Origin: Lysobacteraceae bacterium NML03-0222
GTDB lineage: Bacteria > Pseudomonadota > Gammaproteobacteria > Xanthomonadales > Xanthomonadaceae
NCBI GenBank assembly: GCA_002798195.1
Contig: NWQM01000004.1
Location: 124,001-188,000 of the forward strand
Direction of reading: 5' to 3'
Length of the DNA: 64,000 nucleotides
The first letter of the stretch is position 1. Each line of letters opens with the position of its first letter. Position numbers and translations under genes: made by a program. Positions 8,811 through 17,733 of the stretch are shown piece after piece. A model generated the notes under the pieces. That model was not told the origin of the DNA and ran no database searches. It saw nothing but the letters and a program-made list of their open reading frames with translations.

Positions 8811-9916
8811 CCACTGCGCCTGCGAAACAGCAGCCAGGAAGTGGCCAGCATCAGGAGCAGCGGCATCAGATACGCCAGCCGGTAGTCGAACTTGTATGCC
8901 CCGGCCATGCGCGCGGACATTTCCTGCAGCAGCCAGAAGCCCAGCGAAAACACCACGCCGATGAACAGGCGCTTGCCCAACCCGCCACTGCGCAGGCTGC
9001 CGAAGGCAAACGGAATCGCGGCAAGGCACAGCGCCAGCACGTTCAGCGGATAAAACCAGCGTCCCCAGTAGAAGGCTTCAAACTCACCGGAATCAAGCTG
9101 GTTGCGCTTGCGATAGTCGATGCTGGCCCTGAGGCTGGCCGAATCCAGAAATCTGGGGCGCGCCACACTGGCCGAAAGCGCCGAAGCATCCAGCTGCGAC
9201 TGCCAATGCTCCTGCGCCACATGCTCGCGCTCAACGGCGCGCTCGGCAAAGCGGGTACGGGTGACATCCTTCAACAGCCAGCCACCGGGACGATGCTCGG
9301 CAACAGCGGCATGGGCGATGGACAGCAGGCGCCCGTTCTCATCCAGCTGGTACATGCGCAGGTCTTTGAGCTCCAGCCAGGCATCGGTGCCATTGGTGCG
9401 TTCATGACCGGATTCGGCGTTCAGGAACACATTGCCTTCGCGCGCCCACAAGCCGGAATACTGCGCCACGATCATATTGGGAGAAGTGGCGGCAGCCTTC
9501 AGCGCATTGGCGCGTTTCTCCGCCCAGGGCCCCAGGGTTTCGCCAGAGAGCACCATCAGCCCGGTGAGCACGCTGATGGTCAGTGCCACCGACAGGCTCA
9601 GGCGCTTGCGCGAGAGCCCCAGCGCACGCAGTGCGGTCAGCTCCGAGCTGGCTGCCAGCTGCCCCAACCCCAGCAGCGCGCCAATCACCGCCGCGGTCGG
9701 GAACAAAGTATAGGCACGGCGCGGCAGGGTATAGCTGGAATACAAGAACGCATCGGCAAACCGGTAGCTGCCCTTGCCAATGTCATCGAGCTGCGCCATC
9801 AGCCCGCCACCGCCGAGGATGAAGTCCAGCATGATGAGCACAAACCATACTGCCAGCACAAACAGCAGCACGGTGCGGCCGATATAGCGGTCATGAATCA
9901 TCGGAAAGGGTTTCAT
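8807..9916 (-). CDS. lptG: LPS export ABC transporter permease LptG
   Basis: One half of the LptFG inner-membrane permease that extracts lipopolysaccharide and passes it to LptC and the LptA bridge. It has 369 residues, with three N-terminal transmembrane helices, a periplasmic beta-jellyroll of about 180 residues, and three C-terminal helices ending in an Arg-rich tail. The start at 9916 (MKPFPMIHDRYIGRTVLL) overlaps the lptF stop in an ATGA. A longer in-frame start at 10000 would lie inside lptF. The lptF-lptG pair is probably one transcript read away from pepA. Confidence 0.95.
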   Translation of the reverse strand: MKPFPMIHDRYIGRTVLLFVLAVWFVLIMLDFILGGGGLMAQLDDIGKGSYRFADAFLYSSYTLPRRAYTLFPTAAVIGALLGLGQLAASSELTALRALGLSRKRLSLSVALTISVLTGLMVLSGETLGPWAEKRANALKAAATSPNMIVAQYSGLWAREGNVFLNAESGHERTNGTDAWLELKDLRMYQLDENGRLLSIAHAAVAEHRPGGWLLKDVTRTRFAERAVEREHVAQEHWQSQLDASALSASVARPRFLDSASLRASIDYRKRNQLDSGEFEAFYWGRWFYPLNVLALCLAAIPFAFGSLRSGGLGKRLFIGVVFSLGFWLLQEMSARMAGAYKFDYRLAYLMPLLLMLATSWLLFRRRSG

Positions 9917-10998
9917 CGTGCCAATCTCCGCCGTGCCAAACGGCCATCTCGTCGGTATAGCCAGATGCCCAGCAGCAGAGCCGGCAGGGTCAGCCACCAT
10001 AGCCCCAGCGCCACTGGCAGCTTGCTCTTGGCAATCAGGTCAGTACCAAGAATCATCAATTGAATGGCGACCAGATAGCCCATGAAGCCCAGCGCCATGC
10101 GCCCATAGCGAGCCTGTCTTGGCGGGCTGCGTGAGAGCGGCACCGCCAGCAGCGCCAGCGCCAGGGCAATCAGCGGCGGCGCGATACGCCAATGCAGCTG
10201 GGCACGCGCTTCGGGCGAGCTATCAGCCAGCAACTCACCGGTGGTGCGACGGCGGATTTCGTGGCTTTTCCTGCGCTCGGTTTCCTTGTCCGGCAGGCGT
10301 ACATCATTGCGGGCAAAGCCCAGCAGCCGGTAGTCCAGCGTATCGCCATGCATCGGCCCTTCCACTTCAAAGCCTTTGTCCAGCGACAGATAACGCTGCT
10401 CGCCATCGCGCAGCAGCGCACCATCGGCTGCGGTGGTGACATCCAGCCGGTCGCCCTTCTGGCGATAAATGAAGATGCGCTTGAATTTGTTGCCGGCCTG
10501 CTCGATTTCGCCGACATAAATCACCCCGCCGCCACCGGGCAGCTCGGTAAAGCGTCCAGCCTCCAGCCCGCTGATGAGCATATTGCGGCTGGCTTCTTCC
10601 AGCATCGCCTGCGATTTGCGCGCTGCCCACGGCCCCAGCCATAGCGAACACAGGGCGATGAAGGCCACCAGTGGCAGAGTGACCAGCATCAGCGGTTTCA
10701 AAAGCCGCCCAGGGCCCACGCCAATGGCCGTCAGCACCGGCATTTCCGCATCCCGGTACAGTCGCGAGGTCGCCATCAGCAAGCCCAGCATCAAGGCCAG
10801 CGGCATGATGACCGGCACCCAGGTCAGCAGTACCAATCCCAGCTGCGCGACACTCATATTGGCCGGCAGACGGCCGCGAGCCACATCACCCATCACGTCA
10901 ATGAATGCACCGCCAACCATCACGATGAGCAGCACCATCAAGGTGGCAAAAATGGCTTGGACGAATTCACCTATCAGATAGCGGTCGAGTTTCTGCAT
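9913..10998 (-). CDS. lptF: LPS export ABC transporter permease LptF
   Basis: Partner permease of LptG in the LptB2FG complex. It has 361 residues with the usual opening MQKLDRYLIGEFVQAIFATL, three N-terminal helices, a periplasmic jellyroll (EIEQAGNKFKRIFIYRQ within it) and C-terminal helices ending in LLLGIWLYRRDGRLARRR. It is divergent from pepA, as commonly seen in gammaproteobacteria, and translationally coupled to lptG by ATGA. Confidence 0.95.
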   Translation of the reverse strand: MQKLDRYLIGEFVQAIFATLMVLLIVMVGGAFIDVMGDVARGRLPANMSVAQLGLVLLTWVPVIMPLALMLGLLMATSRLYRDAEMPVLTAIGVGPGRLLKPLMLVTLPLVAFIALCSLWLGPWAARKSQAMLEEASRNMLISGLEAGRFTELPGGGGVIYVGEIEQAGNKFKRIFIYRQKGDRLDVTTAADGALLRDGEQRYLSLDKGFEVEGPMHGDTLDYRLLGFARNDVRLPDKETERRKSHEIRRRTTGELLADSSPEARAQLHWRIAPPLIALALALLAVPLSRSPPRQARYGRMALGFMGYLVAIQLMILGTDLIAKSKLPVALGLWWLTLPALLLGIWLYRRDGRLARRRLAR

Positions 10999-11104
10999 TC
11001 GTGGGTCGTGGCGGCTTGAATTAGACTATGCGGCTCTTGCGATGCCAGAACGCGGCGCGTCCTGACACTCGCGCATTGTACGGAACCCATACTGGAATCT
11101 GCTG

Positions 11105-12583
11105 ATGGCTCTCGAATTTGCCCTGAACAACATCTCGCCCGCCACTGCTACCACCGACTGCGTCGTGGTGGGGGTCTTTGCCGACAACACGCTCTCGCCT
11201 GCTGCCAAGGCGCTGGATGAGGCCAGCAATGGCAAGCTCGCCAGTCTGGTTGCGCGTGGCGATATTTCCGGCAAGGCCGGCAAGACCGCGCTGCTGTTTG
11301 ATCTGCCCGGCGTGAGTGCGCCGCGTGTCCTGGTGGTGGGTTTGGGCGATGCGGCCAAGTTCGGCGCTGCGCAGTACCTCAAAGCCGTGGGCGAGGCTGT
11401 CCGCGCGCTCAAGACTGGCGCGGTGAAGTCGGCGCTGCTGACCCTGGCCGAGCTGGAAGTCAAAGACCGCGATGCGGCTTGGAATATCCGACAGGCCGCC
11501 ATCGCGGCTGACCATGCCATGTACCGCTATACCGCGACGCTGGGCGAGAGCAACAAAAAGCGCGAAGAAAAAGGCCTGGAGTCGCTCACCATCAGCGGCA
11601 ACGACGAAACCGCACTGGCACAGGGTCAGGCGATTGCCCAAGGCGTGGCCTTTGCCCGCGAGCTGGGCAACCTGCCGCCGAACATCTGCAACCCGCAATA
11701 TCTGGCCGATGAAGGCCAGCGTTTTGTCAAAGACTTCGACAAGGCCGAATGCGAAGTGCTGGGCGATGCGGAAATGGAAAAGCTCGGCATGGGCTCGCTG
11801 CTGGCCGTGGCGCGCGGCTCGGCCAACCGCCCCAAGCTGGTGGTGCTGAAGTGGAACAATGGCGGCGATGCCAAGCCCTATGTGCTGGTCGGCAAGGGCA
11901 TCACCTTCGATACCGGCGGCATCAACCTGAAGGTGCAGGGCGGCATCGAGGAAATGAAATACGACATGTGCGGCGCGGCCACGGTGTTTGGCACCTTTGT
12001 CTCCGCCGTGCGCATGGGGCTGAAGGTCAACCTGGTGTGCATCTTGGCCGCCGTTGAAAACATGCCCGATGGCAATAGCTATCGCCCCTCCGATGTCATC
12101 ACCAGCATGTCCGGCAAGACCATCGAAGTCGGCAATACCGATGCCGAAGGCCGCCTGATTCTGTGCGATGCACTGACCTATGCGCAAAAGTTCAACCCCG
12201 AAGCGCTGCTGGATGTCGCCACCCTGACCGGCGCCTGCATGATCGCGCTGGGCACCTTTGCCACTGGCCTGATGACCAAGCACGATGACCTTGCCCAGGA
12301 GCTGCTGGCTGCCGGTGAAACCGTGTTCGACCGCGCCTGGCAGCTGCCGCTGTGGGACGAATACCAGTCCATGCTGGACTCACAGTTTGCCGACATCTAC
12401 AACATCGGCGGCCGCTGGGGCGGCGCGATTACCGCCGGCTGCTTCCTCTCGCGCTTCACCGAAGGCGTGCGCTGGGCACATCTGGACATCGCCGGCAGCG
12501 CCAGCGCCGAGGGCAAGATGGGCATGGCCACCGGCCGTCCGGTCGGCCTGCTGTCGCAGTGGCTGCTGGAAAAGGCCGCCTGA
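11105..12583 (+). CDS. pepA: Leucyl aminopeptidase PepA
   Basis: Cytosolic M17 metallo-aminopeptidase that trims N-terminal residues; in E. coli it also binds DNA in Xer recombination. It has 492 residues: an N-terminal macrodomain-like half and a C-terminal catalytic half. Metal and active-site motifs are visible in VGKGITFDTGGINLK and in the M17 signature NTDAEGRLILCDALTY. The start at 11105 is the first Met and fits the family N-terminus. It is followed by holC and valS on the same strand, the classic pepA-holC-valS order. Confidence 0.97.
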   Translation: MALEFALNNISPATATTDCVVVGVFADNTLSPAAKALDEASNGKLASLVARGDISGKAGKTALLFDLPGVSAPRVLVVGLGDAAKFGAAQYLKAVGEAVRALKTGAVKSALLTLAELEVKDRDAAWNIRQAAIAADHAMYRYTATLGESNKKREEKGLESLTISGNDETALAQGQAIAQGVAFARELGNLPPNICNPQYLADEGQRFVKDFDKAECEVLGDAEMEKLGMGSLLAVARGSANRPKLVVLKWNNGGDAKPYVLVGKGITFDTGGINLKVQGGIEEMKYDMCGAATVFGTFVSAVRMGLKVNLVCILAAVENMPDGNSYRPSDVITSMSGKTIEVGNTDAEGRLILCDALTYAQKFNPEALLDVATLTGACMIALGTFATGLMTKHDDLAQELLAAGETVFDRAWQLPLWDEYQSMLDSQFADIYNIGGRWGGAITAGCFLSRFTEGVRWAHLDIAGSASAEGKMGMATGRPVGLLSQWLLEKAA

Positions 12584-12590
12584 GTCATGC

Positions 12591-12612
12591 GGAGGCCGGG
12601 CAACCGGCCTCC
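12591..12612 (+). other. GNRA-capped hairpin between pepA and holC
   Basis: A perfect 9-bp stem (GGAGGCCGG / CCGGCCTCC) closed by a GCAA tetraloop lies 8 bp after the pepA stop and ends 8 bp before the holC ATG. No T-run follows, so it may be a processing or stability element rather than a terminator. It occupies the region where the holC ribosome-binding site should be. Confidence 0.6.
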
Positions 12613-12620
12613 TGCCCCCG

Positions 12621-13040
12621 ATGCGCGCCGACTTTTATCTCATCGACAAGCCCCGCTTCCGCGCCGAGCCGCTGCGCCTGGTGTGCGAGCTGGCACGCAA
12701 AGCGTGCGATGCAGGCTTTGCCAGCCTGATTCTGGTACGTGACATGGCCGAGGCCGAAACGCTCGACGACCTGCTCTGGTCATTCGACCCGGAAGCCTAT
12801 ATCGCGCACCAAATCGCCGGCAACGAAGAAGACGACGAAACCCCAGTACTGATTGTGCCGCCGGACATCGACACGCCAATGCGCCCGCTCATCATCAACC
12901 TGCGCCCGGCGCCGGTGGAAGGCGACTTCGAGCGCGTCTTGGAAGTCGTCCCCGCCGACCCCGCCGCCCGCGCCCCGTTGCGCGAGCGCTGGCGACAATA
13001 TCAGGCACGTGGCCTTAGCGTGCACAAGCACGATATGTAA
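12621..13040 (+). CDS. holC: DNA polymerase III chi subunit
   Basis: Links the clamp loader to SSB in the replisome as part of the chi-psi pair. It has 139 residues, starting MRADFYLIDKPRF, a typical chi N-terminus, with the conserved core LLWSFDPEAYIAHQIAG and ending LSVHKHDM. The ATG at 12621 follows a hairpin and has no clear Shine-Dalgarno sequence (TGCCCCCG upstream), so expression may depend on coupling with pepA. The place between pepA and valS matches other gammaproteobacteria. Confidence 0.92.
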   Translation: MRADFYLIDKPRFRAEPLRLVCELARKACDAGFASLILVRDMAEAETLDDLLWSFDPEAYIAHQIAGNEEDDETPVLIVPPDIDTPMRPLIINLRPAPVEGDFERVLEVVPADPAARAPLRERWRQYQARGLSVHKHDM

Positions 13041-13129
13041 GCCATACGCCCTGCCCGCTTGCCGGTTCTGTCCAGCCCAACAGTTCGCCCCCTTCAGCCC
13101 CCAACCGCCATACCGCCCGTTTAACCACC

Positions 13130-15907
13130 ATGTCTCTTGCCCAAAGCTATCTGCCCGCCGCCATCGAAACCGCGCTGTACGAAAAATGGGAGGCAGCCGG
13201 CCTGTTTGCCCCGCAGGGCGATGGCCCGGCCTATACCCTCCTGCTGCCGCCACCGAACGTGACCGGCACCCTGCATATGGGGCATGCTTTCCAGCACACG
13301 CTGATGGACGCGCTGGTGCGCTATCACCGCATGCGCGGCTTCCGCACGCTGTGGCAGATGGGTACCGACCATGCTGGCATCGCCACGGAAATGGTGGTCA
13401 GCCGCAATCTTGCCGCAGAAGGCAAGGGCGAAACCCGCGATTCGCTGGGGCGCGAGGCGTTCATTGACAAGGTGTGGGAATGGAAAGCCCATTCGGGCAG
13501 CAACATCGAGCGGCAAATGCGTCGCCTGGGCGCTTCCGGCGACTGGTCGCGCAGTGTGTTCACCATGGACCCTATGGCCGCCGAAGCGGTGGTTGAAGCC
13601 TTTGTACGCCTGCATGAAGAAGGGCTGATTTATCGCGGCCAGCGGCTGGTGAACTGGGACCCGGTATTGAAAACCGCCATTTCCGACCTGGAAGTGGTCA
13701 GCGAAGAAGAAAACGGCCATCTGTGGTCGATTCGCTACGACATCATCGACCCGCAAGCGGGCAGCCCCGACCATCTGGTAGTGGCCACCACCCGCCCGGA
13801 AACCCTGCTGGGCGACAGCGCGGTGATGGTGCACCCGGAGGACGAGCGCTATACCGCACTGATTGGCAAGCGCGTGCGCCTGCCGCTGACCGGGCGCGAA
13901 ATCCCGGTGATTGCCGATGATTATGTGGATCGCGAGTTCGGCACTGGCGTTGTCAAAGTCACGCCGGCGCATGACTTCAATGACTATGCCGTGGGGCAGC
14001 GCCATGGCCTGCCGCTTATCAATATCTTTACCGATGCGGCGCATCTGCTTGCCAGCGACCTCATCCCGGCGGCCTATCGCGGCCTTGAGCGCTTTGCCGC
14101 GCGCAAGGCGGTACTGGCCGATCTGGAGGCACAGGGGCTCTTGGTGGACACCCAGCCGCACAAACTGCAAGTGCCGCGCGGCGACCGCAGCGGCCAAGTG
14201 ATTGAGCCCTTCCTCACCGACCAATGGTTCGTGAAGATGGACGGCCTGGGCAAGCGCGGCCTGGCGCTGGCCGAAACCGGCAAGGTGAAGTTTGTGCCGG
14301 AAAACTGGATCAACACCTACCGGCACTGGATGGAAAACATCCAGGACTGGACGATTTCGCGCCAGCTGTGGTGGGGGCATCGCATCCCGGCGTGGTTTGC
14401 CGAAGACGGCGAGATTTATGTGGGCCGCAGCGAGCAGGAAGTGCGCGAAAAATACGCACTGGGCGATGCGCCGCTGCGTCAGGACCCGGACGTTCTGGAA
14501 ACCTGGTTCTCCTCGGCGCTGTGGCCGTTCTCCACCCAGGGTTGGCCGAATCAATCGCTGATGGACGAGCGCGGCTTCGACCGGCATGTGCCCAGCAATG
14601 TACTGGTCACCGGCTTTGACATCATCTTCTTCTGGGTCGCGCGCATGATCATGCTCACCGACCACTTCACCGGCCAGGTGCCGTTCCACGATGTGTATAT
14701 CACCGGCCTGGTGCGTGACCGCAACGGCCAGAAGATGTCCAAATCCAAGGGCAATGTGCTCGACCCGCTGGACATCATCGACGGCATCAGCGCCGATGAT
14801 CTGGTCGCCAAGCGCACCGCCGGGCTGATGCAGCCGAAGATGGCAGCGAAAATCGAAAAGGACACCCGCAAGGAGTTCCCCGAAGGTATCGCCGCCCACG
14901 GCGCCGATGCGCTGCGCTTCACCATGGCGGCGCTGGCTGGGCCGGGACGCGACATCAAGTTTGATATGGCGCGTGCCGAGGGCTACAAGAACTTCTGCAA
15001 CAAACTCTGGAATGCCACCCGCTTTGTGTTGATGAATACCGAAGGGTTCAGCGCCAGTGGCCTGCCGCAGCCGGTAAGCGATGCGGAAAAGTGGATTCTT
15101 GCCCAGCTGGCCAAAACCACCGCCGAAGCCGCCGAGCACTTTGCCAGCTATCGCTTCGACCTGCTCTCGCAAGCCCTGTACGAATTCACCTGGAACCAAC
15201 TCTGCGACTGGTTCGTGGAGCTGGCCAAGCCGGCCTTGAACGGCAGCGATGCGGCCGCAGCCAATTCCACCCGCCACACGCTGCTGTATGTACTGGAGCA
15301 GTCGCTGCGGCTTTTGCACCCGCTGATTCCGTTCGTCACCGAAACCCTCTGGCAGGAAGTCGCACCGCGCCTTGGCATCACCGACAGCAGCCTGATGCTG
15401 GCCGCCTACCCCACACCGGAAGCCATGAATGTGGCGGACTTTGCCCAGGCCGATGCCGATATCGAATGGCTCAAAGCCATGGTATCGGCACTGCGCCGCA
15501 TCCGCAGCGAACTAGGCGTCTCCCCCGGCAAGCAGGTCACACTGCTGGTACGCGGTGGCGATGCCAGCCGCCTGCAACGCTTCGATGCCGCACTGCGCTT
15601 CTTGGCGCGGCTTGAAAATATCGAAATGCTGGACGGCGAACCACCTGCCGCCGCCGCCGCGCGCGTGGGCGATATCGACCTGTTCGTGCCCCTGGCTGGC
15701 CTGGTCGATCTGGATGCCGAACGCGCCCGGCTGGACAAGGAAATCAAGCGCGTCGCGGCCGAGCTTGAAAAATCCAAAAACAAACTCAGCAGTGAAACCT
15801 TCGTTGCCAACGCCCCGGAAGCCGTGGTCGCGCAGGAACGCCAGCGACTCGCCGACTGGGGCGCGCAACATGAAGCCCTCAGCGCCCAACGGCAGCGGCT
15901 GGGTTAA
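13130..15907 (+). CDS. valS: Valyl-tRNA synthetase
   Basis: Class I aminoacyl-tRNA synthetase charging tRNA-Val, with a CP1 editing domain. It has 925 residues. The HIGH-type motif is NVTGTLHMGH (about 43-52) and the KMSKS loop is QKMSKSKGN (about 533-541). The editing domain lies between them (VATTRPETLLGD). A C-terminal anticodon-binding domain and a coiled-coil tail (DLDAERARLDKEIKRVAAEL) complete the bacterial architecture. It is the last gene of pepA-holC-valS, and a small hairpin follows. Confidence 0.98.
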   Translation: MSLAQSYLPAAIETALYEKWEAAGLFAPQGDGPAYTLLLPPPNVTGTLHMGHAFQHTLMDALVRYHRMRGFRTLWQMGTDHAGIATEMVVSRNLAAEGKGETRDSLGREAFIDKVWEWKAHSGSNIERQMRRLGASGDWSRSVFTMDPMAAEAVVEAFVRLHEEGLIYRGQRLVNWDPVLKTAISDLEVVSEEENGHLWSIRYDIIDPQAGSPDHLVVATTRPETLLGDSAVMVHPEDERYTALIGKRVRLPLTGREIPVIADDYVDREFGTGVVKVTPAHDFNDYAVGQRHGLPLINIFTDAAHLLASDLIPAAYRGLERFAARKAVLADLEAQGLLVDTQPHKLQVPRGDRSGQVIEPFLTDQWFVKMDGLGKRGLALAETGKVKFVPENWINTYRHWMENIQDWTISRQLWWGHRIPAWFAEDGEIYVGRSEQEVREKYALGDAPLRQDPDVLETWFSSALWPFSTQGWPNQSLMDERGFDRHVPSNVLVTGFDIIFFWVARMIMLTDHFTGQVPFHDVYITGLVRDRNGQKMSKSKGNVLDPLDIIDGISADDLVAKRTAGLMQPKMAAKIEKDTRKEFPEGIAAHGADALRFTMAALAGPGRDIKFDMARAEGYKNFCNKLWNATRFVLMNTEGFSASGLPQPVSDAEKWILAQLAKTTAEAAEHFASYRFDLLSQALYEFTWNQLCDWFVELAKPALNGSDAAAANSTRHTLLYVLEQSLRLLHPLIPFVTETLWQEVAPRLGITDSSLMLAAYPTPEAMNVADFAQADADIEWLKAMVSALRRIRSELGVSPGKQVTLLVRGGDASRLQRFDAALRFLARLENIEMLDGEPPAAAAARVGDIDLFVPLAGLVDLDAERARLDKEIKRVAAELEKSKNKLSSETFVANAPEAVVAQERQRLADWGAQHEALSAQRQRLG

Positions 15908-15927
15908 TCAAAGCCAATGTTTACAGC

Positions 15928-15946
15928 AGCCCTCTCCCGGAGGGCT
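15928..15946 (+). terminator. Possible terminator between valS and the S4 protein gene
   Basis: A 7-bp stem (AGCCCTC / GAGGGCT) with a TCCCG loop lies in the gap between two convergent genes. The downstream sequence TGCTTATTG is only mildly T-rich, so termination strength is uncertain. Confidence 0.45.
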
Positions 15947-15976
15947 TGCTTATTGAATTGGGTCTACACCCAAAAT

Positions 15977-16384
15977 TTACAGCGCATCAATATCGCCCAA
16001 TGCGCGAATCAGGCGGCGGGCGCGTTTGTCCGGACGGGTTTGTGGGGGCTGGTAGCCTGCCCGGGCGGCGGCCTGTTCGGCGCGTGCAGCCGCCCGAGCA
16101 TTGATGGAGCTTTCCGATTCCAGATACAGGGTTTGCGCATGACTGGCCGGGCCACGGCGGTCATCCAGAGCGCGCACTTCCAGTTCAAAGCGCTCCACGC
16201 CGCGCACCACGGTAAGCGTTTCGCCACCGCGCAATGCCCGCGCCGGTTTGGCGCGCTGGCCGTCCACCTCCACCCGTCCGGCTTCAATGGCCTGCTTGGC
16301 CAGCGCCCGGGTCTTGAAAAAGCGCGCCGCCCATAGCCAGATATCCAATCGCAATGATGCCAATGGCTCGGCAAGTGGTTTCAT
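15977..16384 (-). CDS. hslR: S4-domain RNA-binding protein, Hsp15-like
   Basis: A 135-residue protein with an N-terminal S4 domain (LRLDIWLWAARFFKTRALA, then AGRVEVDGQ) and a basic C-terminal tail. In E. coli, Hsp15 rescues stalled 50S subunits carrying nascent chains. The ATG at 16384 has a GGAGG ribosome-binding site; an upstream TTG in the same frame is less likely. It lies downstream of the rplS terminator, so it probably has its own promoter. Family membership is clear; the precise role is inferred. Confidence 0.85.
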   Translation of the reverse strand: MKPLAEPLASLRLDIWLWAARFFKTRALAKQAIEAGRVEVDGQRAKPARALRGGETLTVVRGVERFELEVRALDDRRGPASHAQTLYLESESSINARAAARAEQAAARAGYQPPQTRPDKRARRLIRALGDIDAL

Positions 16385-16401
16385 GTCAGCCTCCAACGGC
16401 T

Positions 16402-16435
16402 AAAAACAACAATGGCCGCACTGGGCGGCCATTGT
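16402..16435 (-). terminator. Rho-independent terminator of the rpsP-rimM-trmD-rplS operon
   Basis: On the minus strand an 11-bp stem (ACAATGGCCGC / GCGGCCATTGT) with a 5-nt loop is followed by TGTTTTTA. It lies about 20 nt past the rplS stop. Confidence 0.85.
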
Positions 16436-16454
16436 GTTGCAAAACTTGCCGGGA

Positions 16455-16871
16455 TTATTCGGCAGCGGCAGCAGCAGCGGCCTTGGCTTCGGCCTTGGCC
16501 TTGGCAACGGCGGCCAGATCTTCGCGGATACGAGCGGCCTTGCCTTCCAGACCGCGCAGGTAGTACAGCTTGCCGGCGCGCACGGCACCACGGCGCTTGA
16601 CCACCACCGAATCAATCGCGGCGCTGTGGCTCTGGAACACGCGTTCCACGCCGTAGCCATGAGAAATCTTGCGCACGGTGAAGGAGGAGTTGAGACCGGC
16701 GTTCTTCTTGGCGATGACCACGCCTTCATAGGCCTGGACGCGCTCACGGTTGCCTTCTTTCACCTTGACATTGACCACAACGGTATCACCGGGGCCGAAG
16801 GCGGGCAGTTGGCGACCGGCTTGCGCCGATTCAAATTCGTTGACGAGATTGGCGAGAGAGGGCTTGCTCAT
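16455..16871 (-). CDS. rplS: 50S ribosomal protein L19
   Basis: L19 sits at the 30S-50S interface. It has 138 residues: the conserved core runs to about residue 115 (GDTVVVNVKVKEGNRERVQAYEGVV...) and an Ala/Lys-rich tail (AKAKAEAKAAAAAAAE) is longer than in E. coli. It is the last gene of the rpsP operon. A gap of 112 bp and a probable internal promoter (TTGCCT-18-TAGAAT) separate it from trmD, and a strong terminator follows. Confidence 0.98.
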   Translation of the reverse strand: MSKPSLANLVNEFESAQAGRQLPAFGPGDTVVVNVKVKEGNRERVQAYEGVVIAKKNAGLNSSFTVRKISHGYGVERVFQSHSAAIDSVVVKRRGAVRAGKLYYLRGLEGKAARIREDLAAVAKAKAEAKAAAAAAAE

Positions 16872-16946
16872 GATATGGGCCTGTGTATTTGTGGTTTATC
16901 GGCGCAAGTGCACGTGGACCTGCGTCCGGGCTTGGGAAAGCGCGCG

Positions 16947-16976
16947 ATTCTAGCAAGGTTTCATGCCCTAAGGCAA
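16947..16976 (-). promoter_or_regulatory. Probable internal promoter of rplS
   Basis: Minus strand: -35 TTGCCT (16976-16971), 18-nt spacer, -10 TAGAAT (16952-16947), about 75 bp before the rplS start. Both boxes match the sigma-70 consensus at 4 and 5 of 6 positions. It would allow L19 expression independent of the trmD segment. Confidence 0.5.
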
Positions 16977-16983
16977 GTCAGGT

Positions 16984-17712
16984 CTAGATGTCCTGCCCCT
17001 CGAGCCAGGCGCGGTCTTTGGCCGGAATATCCAGCCCGGCAAGCAATTCCGGGCGACGCTGGGCAGTGCGCAACAGCGACTGCCGGTAGCGCCAGCGGGC
17101 AATCTCGGCATGATTGCCAGAAAGCAGTACCGGTGGCACTTCACCATAGGCATGCTGCAGCGGGCGGGTGTAATGCGGACAATCCAGCAAGCCGTTTTCA
17201 AAGCTGTCCTGACGGGCAGATTCAGCATCCCCCAGCGCGCCTTCCTGCAGGCGGGCGATGGCATCAATCAGCACCGCCGCCCCCAGCTCGCCGCCGGAAA
17301 GCACGTAGTCGCCCAGCGAAATTTCTTCATCCACTTCTTGCCGGATAAAGCGCTCGTCCACGCCCTCGTAGCGGCTGGCAATGAGGGCAATGCGCGGCAA
17401 GGCCGCCAGCTCATGCACCCGTGCCTGTCGCAAAGGTTTGCCCTGCGGACTTAAGTGAATGACATGCGCCCTGCCCTCGCCCGCTTGTTGCGCAGCCGCC
17501 AATGCACGGGAAAGCGGCTCAATCATCATCACCATGCCCGGACCGCCACCAAATGGGCGCTCGTCCACACGCCGGTAATTGCCCTCGGCATAGTCACGCG
17601 GGTTCCAGGCTGCTACCTGCAACAAGCCGCGCTCGCAGGCACGGCCGAGCACGCCAAAAGCCACCGCCTGGCGGATGAAATCGGGAAACAGGGTGATGAC
17701 ATCAATGCGCAT
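16984..17712 (-). CDS. trmD: tRNA (guanine-N1)-methyltransferase
   Basis: Methylates G37 of tRNAs next to the anticodon, preventing +1 frameshifts. It has 242 residues with the SPOUT trefoil-knot motifs ISLGDYVLSGGELGA and ERPFGGGPGMV. The start MRIDVITLFPDF at 17712 is the conserved family N-terminus. A GTG-initiated frame extending to 17877 would add a repeat-encoded SRVPSPE segment and is not credible. There is no Shine-Dalgarno sequence upstream (TGTTTTCCC). Instead, a 14-copy heptanucleotide array ends 21 nt before the ATG, so translation may depend on an unusual leader or on coupling. Confidence 0.96.
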   Translation of the reverse strand: MRIDVITLFPDFIRQAVAFGVLGRACERGLLQVAAWNPRDYAEGNYRRVDERPFGGGPGMVMMIEPLSRALAAAQQAGEGRAHVIHLSPQGKPLRQARVHELAALPRIALIASRYEGVDERFIRQEVDEEISLGDYVLSGGELGAAVLIDAIARLQEGALGDAESARQDSFENGLLDCPHYTRPLQHAYGEVPPVLLSGNHAEIARWRYRQSLLRTAQRRPELLAGLDIPAKDRAWLEGQDI

Positions 17713-17733
17713 GGGAAAACAGGGGGACAGAGG

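Noticed and set aside
13121..15319. A 732-codon minus-strand open frame opposite valS
   Set aside because: Mirror of valS codon bias; no family features, and valS is complete on the plus strand.
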